Of a stretch of DNA of 64,000 bases, positions 22,947-33,525 are shown one piece after another. Origin of the DNA: Basidiobolus meristosporus CBS 931.73. Lineage: Eukaryota > Basidiobolomycota > Basidiobolomycetes > Basidiobolales > Basidiobolaceae. A program made the translations under genes and the position numbers. Under the pieces are notes generated by a model. It had not been told where the DNA came from. It made no database searches and worked only from the letters and a program-made list of their open reading frames with translations. Position 1 is the first letter of the stretch. Each line of letters starts with the position of its first letter. Location of the stretch: positions 62,001 through 126,000 of the forward strand of contig MCFE01000159.1 of NCBI GenBank assembly GCA_002104905.1, in the 5' to 3' direction.

Positions 22947-24562
22947 GATAGTTAGGGAATAATAGCTATGCTGAGAAGAAAGAGTGCTTCAAAGTAAGTG
23001 ACCCTCGATGTATTTAAATGCCCCAATAGGCATTTATGGAAACACCTTTTGTTTCAACAGTAATATGATCCGACTTACCCCACAGAATTGCACACCGAAG
23101 ATACCTTCTGTAAGGTTGTAATAAATAGTCATTCTCAGTCATTTCCATATAAGGGATCCTGGGTTCCACGATCAACTTCCAATGCTTTGACCGTGACTAC
23201 AGATTCCTCCCGCATACATGTCCCAAGTTAGTATATCACCATCCTTACATGTCATGTGTATGTGGAAGCTTGCCTTACTACTTATTACATCGTTGTCGAC
23301 GCTTGATGCTTGGATCGCTTTAATGGGCACAACTGGGATGGATCCGAGTGCAATTGGATGCGCATATGTGCCCCGCCTTTCATACAACAACTGAAGTTGC
23401 AGTGATATGGTCAGAAGCGCAACGCACTAGATTGGGACATCTGATGAATGATAATGAATGATTCATCAGTGGATCACGATGACTCCTATTTGTGTATAGG
23501 CCATCCTTATATCCATCCACTGATATTCCGAGATGTGACACCAAATGATTATTATGAAACAGACTGATATACCTAATGGAAATCAAGTAGGATAGTCTTA
23601 AAATCAGATGTGACAATTTGAGGAGGAAAATATTCAAAAAATCACTGGCATTAACCCCATCCAAACTCTGCGACAGAAGGATGAAATCCAGATGGGCAGA
23701 CCATATTGGAGCACCTCGAATCTGCACCAATCGCTACATTAACAAAGCGACATCCTAGCAATACTTGCCTGAGCATTAATTATGCACAGTGTAGTTATGG
23801 GTGTTCGATTTACTTCAAAATGCATGACAGCGAAGTCCAGAACACTGTGTTAGCACATTATTTTGGATCAGTGGGCTTGATCAAAGCATTACAGCATGAC
23901 ATCCACCGGTGCAGGCCGTATAAAGACATGGGGTTATTGTCAATTTATTCAAATTTGTAGCATAAACTAGTAGGTTCTGAAGAAACCAGAAGGTTACCGC
24001 AAACACCTTTTTATACGAAACCAGCGATTGCAAAATCTCGATTTCGGGATATATATCAGATAATCAAATCTGTGATGCAGTTCTTCCATTGGCCATGAAT
24101 ATCGAAAATTCATATTAAGCCATGCAATTTCACCGACCAAAGTTCATACTTGGTCTAAATCTTGGATTGCAGAAATTTGGGTTAATATTCTCAATTGCAA
24201 AGATGCAGTCTTGCACTTTGGGCAATAGATTTCGGTAGATATCTGTTATTGCTACCCTTGAGTTGGATAATGTTTATACCAATGAATTGTTTGGCTGGTT
24301 TGGATATTCCAGGGATCTTTAGATTTATGGGCTTTGTCTGAATATACAGGGCAATCACCCAATGTTGGCTATGGAACGAAAGATCTCATAATTCAAGCTA
24401 TTTGTGGAATTTTCTCAATTCCGACCTTTGTGCGACGCCACCTATACTTCTTGTTGCAAATACATCGCAATGAACGTATATAAAAACGCGAGTGCTTGTA
24501 GTGCTTTCCATCAGTTCACGGCGAACAATACATACTTCCGAAATTCGCAAAAGGTTGATACC
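22947..24562. other. Divergent intergenic region
   Basis: About 1.6 kb between the aconitase and allantoicase starts. Only scattered short frames were seen. It holds the two promoters. Confidence 0.45.
24477..24485 (+). promoter_or_regulatory. TATA box of allantoicase gene
   Basis: TATATAAAA, about 80 bases upstream of the ATG at 24563. In-frame ATGs at or before it are excluded as likely starts. Confidence 0.6.
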
Positions 24563-25600
24563 ATGGCTAGCTACACCCAACTTCCCATCGACAGCTTCAA
24601 AAACTCCCCTCTCACCAACTATATCGATCTTGCCAATAGTAAGTTAGGATCCAAGGTTGTCGCTGTTTCCGATGAGTTCTTCGCCGCTGCATCTAATATG
24701 CTCAACCCAAACCCATCTGTCCGCGAGGCCAACAAATTCATAGAAACTGGTGCGTGGTTTGATGGCTGGGAAACTCGCCGCCATAACCCAGATCACGATT
24801 GGGCCATCATTCAACTTGCCTTCGCAGGTACTGTTGTCGGATTCGATATTGACACCGCTCACTTCACCGGAAACCACGCACCAGTGGCATCTGTTGATGT
24901 AGCATTCGTTAGCAGGGAGACACTTGCCAAAGGTGGTGAAATCAACTACGAATGGAAAGAGGTTCTACCTAAGGTTGAATTGCAACCAACCTCTAAGCAT
25001 TACTTCCTTCTGAACAACCCTGATAACACACCCTATAACTTCGTCCGTATCAACCAGTATCCCGATGGTGGAATTGCCCGCTTCCGCGTATACGGCAGCA
25101 TAGTTCCTATCTTCCCTGAAAACAAAGATGAATTGGTGGATCTGGCCTACGTTGGTAATGGCGCACGTGTAGTTGTTTCTTCAAATGACCATTTCTCCCC
25201 CGCCTCCAATGTCATCTTGCCTACTCGTGGTGAGAACATGGGCGATGGATGGGAAACCAAGCGCTCCAGAACTCCTGGCCACATTGATTACTTAATTGTC
25301 AAGCTTGGTGCACCCGGACGCCTTGAAAGAGCTATTTTTGACACCCTTCATTTCCGCGGCAATTTCCCCGCTCAAGCCTCATTGGAGGCTTGTAACTCTC
25401 AGGAGGAAAATCCTGATAATGACCCAGCTGTTAGTCAGGAAGGCTTTTGGACCACTATTTCTCCTAAGCAAAAGACTGCAGCTGATGTCGAACACGAATG
25501 GGATTTGACTCCTAAAGATAAGATCTTCACACATGTACGGGCCACTCTCTACCCCGATGGCGGCTTCAAGCGTCTCCGTATTTACGGCTACAGACTTTAA
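24563..25600 (+). CDS. Allantoicase
   Basis: Hydrolyses allantoate to ureidoglycolate and urea in purine degradation (EC 3.5.3.4; DAL2 in yeast). Single exon, 345 residues, the usual family length. The start is the ATG in a strong context (CCATGG) downstream of a TATA box; the 53 residues readable upstream show no family similarity. The two tandem allantoicase repeats are plain: block one has MGWETRR-like FDGWETRRHNPDHDWAIIQL then GFDIDTAHFTGN, and block two has MGDGWETKRSRTPGHIDYLIVKLG then FDTLHFRGNFP. Each ends in a YPDGG(I/F)xR(F/L)R(V/I)YG motif. It is complete, with an AATAAA 42 bases after the stop. It neighbours aconitase divergently, and no other purine-catabolism gene is visible nearby. 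Confidence 0.96.
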   Translation: MASYTQLPIDSFKNSPLTNYIDLANSKLGSKVVAVSDEFFAAASNMLNPNPSVREANKFIETGAWFDGWETRRHNPDHDWAIIQLAFAGTVVGFDIDTAHFTGNHAPVASVDVAFVSRETLAKGGEINYEWKEVLPKVELQPTSKHYFLLNNPDNTPYNFVRINQYPDGGIARFRVYGSIVPIFPENKDELVDLAYVGNGARVVVSSNDHFSPASNVILPTRGENMGDGWETKRSRTPGHIDYLIVKLGAPGRLERAIFDTLHFRGNFPAQASLEACNSQEENPDNDPAVSQEGFWTTISPKQKTAADVEHEWDLTPKDKIFTHVRATLYPDGGFKRLRIYGYRL

Positions 25601-25916
25601 AGCATATTCTCCTAAAAACCCATGATGCATTTGCAATAACTTAATAAAGATCGTTATTAAATCATTCATATATATGTATATATATGGTTGCTTTAGACAG
25701 TTGATTTAATCAATTGGGATGTGGCAAGAAGCATAATTACCTACAGGAAACCAATTATTCCGTAAATCCAGGTTTCTGGAATTGCACTCCTTGTTGCTAG
25801 CCATTCAGGTTAATATCACATGGCACATTAAAATCGATTATATTAGATAGTTTGATATTGATCTCTATTTAGGTTTGTATTGGATGTAATGCGATGTCTA
25901 TCAAGTGGTCGACTAT
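25601..25916. other. Convergent intergenic region
   Basis: Holds the 3' ends of allantoicase (+), with AATAAA at 25643-25648, and PIF1 (-). A short TA-repeat lies near 25670-25690. Confidence 0.5.
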
Positions 25917-28050
25917 TTATCGCCGAATTAAACTAGAGTAAAACTCAACAACTTTGGGATGGGCCATGATTCGGCGCTTGTCGAAATTTAATACTTGCAA
26001 TCCTTCCAATCCCGTGGCACGACTAAGTGCCACATATGCCTGGCCTGAGTGACGTTTTGTTAATATGTTTGGTTAGTTTAAGGAAATGATGAAGTAACTA
26101 AGCTACCTTTTTCGAAGACTTTGGCAAGATCTACTACAACACGTGGCAATGTTTGTCCTTGTGATTTATGAATCGAGATGGCCCACGCAAGGATCAACGG
26201 AACCTATGATCAGAGTACCAATTTAACTGGAAGTGCCAGGTGATGATAGAAATGTCAGTCTACTAACCTGTGTTCTAGTGGCGACCTCGCCTAATCCAGG
26301 GAGCTCCATTTTCCAACTTTCAGGCGATACTGTGATTGTTAAATACTCCCTGGGGTTTCCGCCAATGTTGGAGAATGTAACAACAGGATAGCCTGTTTCT
26401 TTTTCAAACCCGGTGACTTTTCCCAAACTACCATTGACGAGATTGGCGTCTAGATTTTTTATAAGCATCACCTGTGCATTCAGCTTCAGTTCCAATTCTT
26501 GTGGTGCAATGCAGTTGTTGCTTAATTTTTTCTTGTGGTGTTCTTCTCCAGTGTCGGATGCAATATATCGTCGCTTTTCGCCTGGGAGAATATGTAACTT
26601 TCGAGTGTTAGCTGCTTCGACTTCACCTCTCAACGCGAACCTAAATGTGAAGAATACATTTGAATATAAATTTCAAACATGGCGAAGCAGGTGGAGGAGT
26701 TCATCTTACAGTTGGGTTGGCTCAATACCATCGTTAGGATATTGTGGAGCTCGCTTGAGGGAGTGAAATATTGCTTCCGATTCGGGTGTCAACACGCCGA
26801 CACGTAAATCATTGAGCATCTTAATGAAATCTACACGAATGAGTAGTTGAGACAACGAGGCACGCTACATCAAGGATTGGCAGGCACTTACTTTTATCGC
26901 GCTGACGGAAAACTTGTGTCAAGTGAATAGTATTTTGAATTACATTTTTCCATTGGGCAGCTTCGAAGCAGAACTTGCTATCTTTACTAACAGGCGGTAG
27001 CTGGAAAAAGTCCCCAGTTGCTACAATCTAAAAGTATGCAAATGTCAGCAACATGGGATGTATGCTGCTGCGAATCATCCAAAACTAGCCTGAATTCCTC
27101 CAAATGGTTGATTACTCTTACGTATTCTGCGCGCAATATATTCGAGCTTGTCGAAAAAATCTCCGTCCAGCATGGATACTAAGATGTATTGTTAAGTACT
27201 CACCAAAGAAAGCAATATTTATATAAACGAGTGTTACTTTCGTCGATGATGAGTATCTTGGTGTTGGTCCATCGCATGGTTGAGAATCTATTTTTTAGCA
27301 CAACGTTCAACAAACTCTCTGCAGGTCCTTGGCCTATCCCAACCCCCGAGAAACTATGGATCGTGGATCCGCCGATATTGCAAGCGGCAACGCCAGTAGA
27401 CGCAGTGACCGCCACCTCGTCTCTCTTATACTTGTTTTTCATTTGGTAAATGAGTTCTTGTAACAGCAGAGATTTACCAGTTCCTAGTTTTAAGCCTGAA
27501 TTAGATACTACGGAATCTTCAACCTTGGGTTTGAAATTATGCTCTGACCTGCAGAACCAGTAAAGAATATGCTTTGGTGATGATCCAAGGCAAGATATAG
27601 AACTTTTTTTTGCTCTTCCGAGAATGCTACGTTGGGTCGGCTTTGAATAGCTGAAGTTTGGTTTGATGCCTTTCCAGCCGCTGAAGCCCAGGCTGAACCA
27701 GGGCGAGCCATAGGATTAAATCGAGCTCCGGGTACAGCCTTGCTACGAATCGCACCATTCCCGAAGAAATTATTCGGAGAGTTCTTTTGTACAGGTTTAG
27801 TCGGTCTAGATAATACAGAAGAGGTTTTTGGCATTACGGCGAGTATAGGATTCCCCTCGTGAGAACTACGTGACCCGTTCCAGCCAGAGCCGAATCCCTG
27901 AAATTTACTTTTTGCTGGGTAAGCGCTCGCCGGATTTTGATAGTTTTGATTGGTGCTAGGGTTGGTGGTGTAAGGCCTTGAGGAGCTCATAGAGCGAGAG
28001 CTGGTTTTCACCTTGGGACCGCCACTCTCTTTCTTCTTCTGGACGAACAT
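25917..28050 (-). CDS. PIF1: Pif1-family 5'-3' DNA helicase
   Basis: Unwinds DNA, G-quadruplexes and RNA-DNA hybrids in nucleus and/or mitochondria. Eight exons join in frame from the ATG at 28050. The first about 135 residues are Ser/Pro/Asn-rich low complexity; the helicase core follows. Motifs in order: Walker A GSAGTGKS (split by an intron), [21 protein letters not shown], Walker [65 protein letters not shown] and [15 protein letters not shown]. All are intact, so an active helicase is expected. The exon 3-exon 4 intron (27028-27089) has a GC donor, required by the conserved GGIQ/IVATGD junction. The stop is at 25917-25919. Whether it is the nuclear or mitochondrial form cannot be told from the N terminus. 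Confidence 0.95.
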
Positions 28051-28567
28051 TTCAGTACAAGTTTAAGGTATGTACGATGCGAGAAGTGTTGACAAATTGC
28101 AATTCTTATTTGCCCTGAATACAGTCAATCCTCTGGAAAAATAAACAATGGTGCGATGGAATCATCCCAATTACCAAGGATTAAGATGCACAGCCAATGA
28201 GCAACCTGATATCGACCAATATGAAGATAACAATCATGAGATACGTTTTAGCTTAGAGGATAAACTAGTGATGGATTAGAGTTACTTTGGCCAGGCTTCA
28301 TTATCTCGACACTACATTAAATGTCTGTTAAGTACGATGCGAAGAATATATATATTCTCACACGTTACGCGAATATAGCTGTTTGCAGGAAGTACTGCGG
28401 CACCTCGGGAAGACATCAGGAAGCTGTTGGCTACTACCTGACCGAGGCTATTGGCTGAATTTATTTGTGATTTCGGGGAGATAAGTTGGTTTATTTTGTA
28501 GACTTCAACATTGAGTGTATATACAGTTGATCATCTAGGTTGTCCTCGGCTAAAACCTTGGGGGCAT
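28051..28567. other. Intergenic region
   Basis: Upstream region of PIF1 and 3' region of the prion-like gene. A small (AT)n run lies near 28348. No gene was seen. Confidence 0.45.
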
Positions 28568-30427
28568 TCATTGTTTGGGCAAATAGAACCCGCCAGGAAA
28601 TATCTCTTGTTCTTTTTCGGGTTGTTGCTGCTGTTGGTAATTTTCAGGCGTAGGGATCGACGATAGCCCAACAAATCCCCCAGGCGGGTAATTTGCTCGA
28701 TAAGATTGCGGCCCTGATGGTGGATTCGAGATTTCTCGTGAACCCGACTGGAATCCTTGAGAGCCATTATACCCACCGCCAGCCTCATAGTTCGAGCCGT
28801 TGTGAGTTGCTTGGTAACTAGAATTTCCTTGCTCTGATGGTCGATAATTGCCTTGACCTTGTGGTTTGCCATAATTACCCTGACTTTGAGGTTGATTGTA
28901 GCTCCCTTGACCTTGCGATTGGTCATAACTACTCTGGCCTTGTGGTTGGTTATAACTCCCTTGGCCTTGCATTTGGCCGTAGTTGCTTTGGCCCTGGGGC
29001 TGATTGTAGCCTCCTTGACTTGACGTCTGGGCGTAGTTATCTTGACCTTGCGGTTGGTTATAACTCCCTTGGCTTTGCGGTTGGCTGTAGTTGCTTTGGC
29101 CTTGAGGTTGATTATAGCCCCCTTGACCTTGCGACTGACCATAGTTACCTTGACCTTGTGGCTGATTATAGTTCCCTTGGCCGTAGTTACCCTGCCCTTG
29201 TGGTTGGTTATTGTTTCCTAGAGTTTGATTGCTGTGACTATCATGACTTTGCTGTTGGCTGTAATTTCCTTGATTTGGTGGTTGATTGAAGCTATTCTGA
29301 CCAGACGATTGATTATAGCTGCTCTGCGGTTGATTGTAGGTGCTTTGGCTAAGCGGTTGATTGTAGTTTGATTGATTATAGTTGCCTTGGTTTGAAGATG
29401 ATCCATAGTTGCCCTGACTAGAAACACTGCTGTAGTTGTCTCCTTGAATTTGCGATTGGCCGTAGCTTTGGCTACCCATACTTGGGGAGTAACCGGAGTT
29501 GCTATTAGATTGGCCTTGTGAGGAATTTGCATAGTCTCCAGATGATCCTCCAGCAGATTGATTATTGCTGATGGTACTGGCACTACCGACAGCCCCAGCA
29601 CCCAACACGCCGCCAAGTAGAGTGCCAAGATTGCCAAGTTTTCCTAGTTCGATCTTAGAAGCAAACTTCTGGACAAAGCCTAGAACCAGGTTTTGGTCAG
29701 GCACTTTGTTTTCTAGCTCTCGCTGAATGTTTTGTAGGATTGATTTCTCAAATGTAGGCATGATGTTTCCTACTACCTGCTGCACTACTTCGCGCACACG
29801 ATCGAGAATTCTTCGAAATTTGTCGTCAAAAATTCCCCTGGTCGCTTCTCCACTCCCACCAGGCGTTAGAAGTTGTTGTACGGCCTCTGGCATGTGTGAA
29901 ACCAACTTGTTGTAGATTTCGAGCCCACTTTCATGAACTTTTGGTTCTATTTTCTCCATAGCTCTACTGATAGCTGCTTGTCGTCCCTGCGTAATGAAAT
30001 CAAGATTAACCCCACGACTCCCCTCTTCGCCTTTCTTTTTCTGATGGGCCAGGAGGCTGCTAACTTTACTCGTTACACATTCCTTGCTTTCTCTCACGAT
30101 GGCTTGAGTAAGGAAGTCGACGGTACCGGTACTAGCCCTGTCTACCTGTTCTCTGGAGATCGTACGAAGCTTCTCTTGAATGTTTTCTAGGACATTTCCA
30201 AATTTATTTTGGACCTTGTTCATAATGGCATCTACCAAGTTCCGGTCAAGAGATCGCTCGCCTGTCCCTCCATTGCTGAAAATTTCTTGTATAGCAGGAG
30301 GTAATCTCTGTACCAAGACGGCTTTTGTCTCATCGACATTTCGCTCGACATGCTCACGAATAGCTGGCTCGAGTTTATCAACAAATCCACCAAGTAAATT
30401 GGTGGCAGCATCCATAGGATTAGGCAT
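28568..30427 (-). CDS. Duplicated helical domain protein with Q/N/G/Y-rich prion-like tail
   Basis: Not recognised as a known family. Single exon, 619 residues, starting at ATG 30427 (MPNPMDAATNLL); residues readable upstream are hydrophobic and unrelated. Residues about 5-250 are charged and helical and consist of two copies of one module: compare LPPAIQEIFSNGGTGE with MPEAVQQLLTPGGSGE, each preceded by an acidic/basic helix starting (L/I)EP and followed by a helix ending in (N/Q)IQ(E/R). A Gly-rich hydrophobic stretch (LGTLLGGVLGAGAVG) near residue 272 could insert in a membrane or pack as a hairpin. Residues about 290-560 are a low-complexity domain of near-tandem units such as YNQPQGQGNYGQ, typical of phase-separating or prion-like proteins. 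The end is Pro/Gln-rich. The role is unknown. Confidence 0.85.
   Translation of the reverse strand: MPNPMDAATNLLGGFVDKLEPAIREHVERNVDETKAVLVQRLPPAIQEIFSNGGTGERSLDRNLVDAIMNKVQNKFGNVLENIQEKLRTISREQVDRASTGTVDFLTQAIVRESKECVTSKVSSLLAHQKKKGEEGSRGVNLDFITQGRQAAISRAMEKIEPKVHESGLEIYNKLVSHMPEAVQQLLTPGGSGEATRGIFDDKFRRILDRVREVVQQVVGNIMPTFEKSILQNIQRELENKVPDQNLVLGFVQKFASKIELGKLGNLGTLLGGVLGAGAVGSASTISNNQSAGGSSGDYANSSQGQSNSNSGYSPSMGSQSYGQSQIQGDNYSSVSSQGNYGSSSNQGNYNQSNYNQPLSQSTYNQPQSSYNQSSGQNSFNQPPNQGNYSQQQSHDSHSNQTLGNNNQPQGQGNYGQGNYNQPQGQGNYGQSQGQGGYNQPQGQSNYSQPQSQGSYNQPQGQDNYAQTSSQGGYNQPQGQSNYGQMQGQGSYNQPQGQSSYDQSQGQGSYNQPQSQGNYGKPQGQGNYRPSEQGNSSYQATHNGSNYEAGGGYNGSQGFQSGSREISNPPSGPQSYRANYPPGGFVGLSSIPTPENYQQQQQPEKEQEIFPGGFYLPKQ
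28750..29470 (-). repeat. Coding minisatellite behind the prion-like domain
   Basis: Imperfect tandem DNA units of about 24-36 bases encode alternating (S/G)YNQPQGQ and NYGQ(P/S)QGQ units. Units differ by substitutions and in length. The reading frame stays open throughout. Confidence 0.8.
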
Positions 30428-30827
30428 TTTCTTTTTACTTTGAATACAAAAACCTGGAAAATCAAGCAAAACCCAACAATCGGAAGTGAAGGTTAAGTAG
30501 CTAGTGACATCAAACAATGATACGAAACGCCACACTAGCAACCACTCAGAAGCCTATCTACTAGGCCTTGGTTATTTGGAGTTCGATTTGGAAATCATGC
30601 ATGGCATCATCATGGATACGTCACCGGAATGATGCAATTGTGACACAACCATCTGGAAGTTGATGCTACGCCGTCAATCAGATGGGTTGTTTAGCCTTTG
30701 GCAAGAGCCTAATCGGAATGGAGCAAGCCGATGCAGTCGCCAAGGATGAAGAATTCGTTAGCCAAGCCAGCATACACGCATGGTAATGATTTATTTTGAA
30801 GCCTTTAGTGAAGTAATTTTTGCATTC
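30428..30827. other. Intergenic region
   Basis: Upstream region of the prion-like gene and 3' region of the secreted R/Y/G/P-rich gene. No gene was seen. Confidence 0.45.
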
Positions 30828-32078
30828 CTACTCTTCCTCATCATCTATTATCAAATCATCCTCAGCAGGATCTAAACCTACTCTTGGCCCGCCGGCTAAT
30901 ACACTGGTGTCGATTCCTCTGTCCTCGTGGTAGTTCATATATCTCATCCGTGGATCTACGTATCTCGGGCCGGAGCCGTAGTATCTCTGGTCATTGAACT
31001 CTCTTGGACCATAGTAGCCCCAGTTTGGCTGGCCTGGATATCCGGGCCAGACCCTGGAATTCCATGGAGCAGGGGGGGTAGTGACGGGTCTTCGATTTCT
31101 TCCCATGGGGCCAATCACCGGCTGGCTACTTCCGTAGTCTGCCTCATTAACGATTCTGAAACGCTCAGCATCAGTGGTGAAATCCATCCAGGGTTGCTTG
31201 TCGGGGTGCTTGGGTGTTTCGACCCGAATAATCGGTCGAATAACCTCTACTTCCGAAGGAGTGCCAAGGGTTCTTACCCGATCAACTTTCGTTTGGAACA
31301 GGACTGGTATTCCACTACGCTGCGGAATAGGGATTACAATGGGTGCATTGTTGAAATTGGGTGGATGAACTGGTTGCACCTCTCTGATAGGAGTGAGAAC
31401 GTTTGGTTTGACCGGATCAACTGGTTTTGGGCTCACCTCGGGCTGCCATCTAGGATATCCGCCAGGAAATCCCCTACCTGGTCCTATGTATGCCGAGTCA
31501 TCCAGGTAAGGCAAGCCAAACGGACCATCTGAGAATGGCCAGACGACCCCGCTATTTCGTAGCTCCTCCACTCGGTCGAAGAATCTGCTTCTTGATGGAT
31601 GCTGCTCGAAGTATTGCGGCCCAAACTCCTCCAATGGGCCACCAGCACCCCTCCAAACCCTCCAATTCCTGATGATCCCTCTTCTTGCGGGATCTACGGC
31701 GAAGAAACTGCGGCCGTACCGGTTCATGGCTAGAGTCCGAGGAATGAAAGCACTCCCACCTACGCTATTATACCTTGAGATATAGGGGCGGTTGGGGAAA
31801 TACCCTTGTCTGTAGAGGCTGCCTGGTTCTGCGTAGTAGGGTCTACCTCCGGAATTGTAAGGAATCCCTCCATACCTATTCCAATAGCCACTATTCAGGT
31901 AACGGGCGGTGCCATCATCAACATATCCAGATAGTTGTTGGAACCCTGATCTTTTAGGGTCTCCCCCTCTGGATGCAGATAGCAGAGCATACCCTGAAGC
32001 TCTATTGTCCCCAGGCTTTACCAAGGTACATGAGACTAGAGTGAAGCTAGCCGCGACCAAAATAAAGGTACACTTCAT
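30828..32078 (-). CDS. Secreted Arg/Tyr/Gly/Pro-rich protein with acidic C terminus
   Basis: No known family recognised. Single exon, 416 residues. The start ATG at 32078 opens a signal peptide (MKCTFILVAASFTLVSC), with a TATA box about 170 bases upstream. The mature chain is rich in Arg, Tyr, Gly and Pro, with many short aromatic-Gly/Arg motifs (RYGG, GYWNRYGG, RYNSVGG). It has almost no cysteine and no transmembrane segment, and ends in an acidic tail (EDDLIIDDEEE). A Pro/Val/Ile-rich centre (about residues 215-290) separates the two Tyr/Gly/Arg-rich ends. The composition suggests a structural, adhesive or wall/matrix protein; this is inference. It lies just downstream of, and on the same strand as, a secreted polysaccharide lyase-like gene. 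Confidence 0.75.
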   Translation of the reverse strand: MKCTFILVAASFTLVSCTLVKPGDNRASGYALLSASRGGDPKRSGFQQLSGYVDDGTARYLNSGYWNRYGGIPYNSGGRPYYAEPGSLYRQGYFPNRPYISRYNSVGGSAFIPRTLAMNRYGRSFFAVDPARRGIIRNWRVWRGAGGPLEEFGPQYFEQHPSRSRFFDRVEELRNSGVVWPFSDGPFGLPYLDDSAYIGPGRGFPGGYPRWQPEVSPKPVDPVKPNVLTPIREVQPVHPPNFNNAPIVIPIPQRSGIPVLFQTKVDRVRTLGTPSEVEVIRPIIRVETPKHPDKQPWMDFTTDAERFRIVNEADYGSSQPVIGPMGRNRRPVTTPPAPWNSRVWPGYPGQPNWGYYGPREFNDQRYYGSGPRYVDPRMRYMNYHEDRGIDTSVLAGGPRVGLDPAEDDLIIDDEEE

Positions 32079-32679
32079 CTTCGTCAGGAAGGTGGTTACT
32101 TGGATGAATGGAAACTACTCAGAGTGTCTAAAAAGATGTACCTTCAACCAGACTGAAAATAGAAGTGACTATAAGGTCGAAGGGTTCCTGGCAAAGAGAA
32201 ATGGGTTGAGTACTTCACCTTGCTGACAGCAAAGGAGCCACTGTTTACTTTTATACAGTAGTGTGGCAGAGCGATTTTTGCGCAACTTCTGGGACACGAC
32301 ACTCGAAACTTAATGTATACATGGATCATCTGAAACGTTTGCCATGCTCTGTACATCTGACACTTGGTCTCAATGTGGGGTGATTGTTGTAGGGATGATC
32401 CCACTATTTCGCTGGGAATTTTTCTCGAGTCGACATGGTGTTTGATGTTATCCTGGTTGATCAATAGGAATAGCCACATTTGGCATGATAGTGTGGCGAA
32501 GTGTTGATGTGGTCTTGAGAGATCAAACATATACTAGACAGATGGCCATACTCGCTAGCCTACATGCTGTAAACCACTCGCTTTATTTTGCTGCAGGCAG
32601 TACATGGCCTTTCATTTACGTTACCTGAATGTCACCTAGCCCTTGAATCAGCCCAAACACTCGATGGGCATCCTCCACA
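32079..32679. other. Intergenic region
   Basis: Promoter and 5' leader of the gene ending at 30828, and 3' region of the polysaccharide lyase-like gene. No other gene was seen. Confidence 0.45.
32248..32255 (-). promoter_or_regulatory. TATA box of the secreted R/Y/G/P-rich gene
   Basis: TATAAAAG on the minus strand, 170 bases before the ATG at 32078. Confidence 0.45.
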
Positions 32680-33525
32680 CTACAGAATCTCATCGCCCAC
32701 ACTAAATTCGATATTTCGGAAATACAGGTATGTGTCCACGGGTGTTGCGAATCTCGGATCAGAGCCACCGAAAAACGAACTGAACATCAAGGAGGTGATA
32801 CCAAGCCTAGGAGATTTTCTGTATTGTAGCGAGCTCATGGAGAAAACTTTGGTTCGGTTGAGATAAACCTCCGCCAGCCCATTACTTTTGTTCGGATCGT
32901 TCACCTGAATGAATATGCGGATGGTATTCCAACCCTTGAGAAAGCCAAAGTTTCTTCCTAACGAGACGCCATAATCCTTGTTGCATGTCACTAGTTTCTC
33001 TCCACAGAATCCCTGTCTCTGGGCAGGCATGTAATTGTATAGCTCACCAATCCCATTTTTGCGCCACATCAGTCTCGTGGAGAAGCATCTGACGCCATCA
33101 GATTGAGCTCCACCGGAGCAGCCCGATGCAGCCTTTCCTGCAAACAATCCAGGGAGTTTACCACCTTCCACCCAGTTGAAGTTATGTGGGACACCAAGAT
33201 CGTAGGACAGAACTGCCTTGCGGAAACGCCTTTCGCCAAACGGCTTAAGGTAGAAATGCACTCCGCCGCTATCTCTCGATCCAGAGGGAGAGTAACTCCC
33301 CTTTGGATAGAACACGGAGTAGACCGACTCATTGGTTCGGGAGATAGGATCCTTGGTGATTCGTAAGCGGGGTTGTTGTTTTTTTCCTTTAGCAAACCTC
33401 ATATCAGCTGGTGTAACGGACATTTTCCAGGAAGCACTCATCCTGTATAGGCCTGCTGTTTGCCCATAAAGGCATAGCGGCATGTAGAATGGAAGCGACA
33501 CAAAGGCGAGCAGGAATGATTTCAT
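32680..33525 (-). CDS. Secreted polysaccharide lyase, family 14-like
   Basis: Family 14 lyases cleave uronate-containing polysaccharides (alginate, glucuronan) by beta-elimination. Single exon, 281 residues. The start is ATG 33525, which opens a signal peptide (MKSFLLAFVSLPFYMPLCLYG) and lies 52 bases after a TATA box; an earlier in-frame ATG at 33570 would lie at or before transcription start. Family blocks recalled from fungal members are present in order: GGKLPGLFAGK with a Cys-Ser-Gly-Gly, RCFSTRLMWRKNGIGELYNY, CNKDYGVSLGR, GWNTIRIFIQVN, GLAEVYLNRTKVF, and the C-terminal SSFFGGSDPRFATPVDTYLYFRNI. The length suits a single catalytic beta-jelly-roll. The exact substrate cannot be read from the sequence. 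It is flanked by other secreted or surface genes on the same strand. Confidence 0.88.
   Translation of the reverse strand: MKSFLLAFVSLPFYMPLCLYGQTAGLYRMSASWKMSVTPADMRFAKGKKQQPRLRITKDPISRTNESVYSVFYPKGSYSPSGSRDSGGVHFYLKPFGERRFRKAVLSYDLGVPHNFNWVEGGKLPGLFAGKAASGCSGGAQSDGVRCFSTRLMWRKNGIGELYNYMPAQRQGFCGEKLVTCNKDYGVSLGRNFGFLKGWNTIRIFIQVNDPNKSNGLAEVYLNRTKVFSMSSLQYRKSPRLGITSLMFSSFFGGSDPRFATPVDTYLYFRNIEFSVGDEIL

Noticed and set aside
28837-29289. Plus-strand 150-residue frame and other frames over the prion-like repeat
   Set aside because: They are shadows of a tandem coding repeat in the minus-strand gene.
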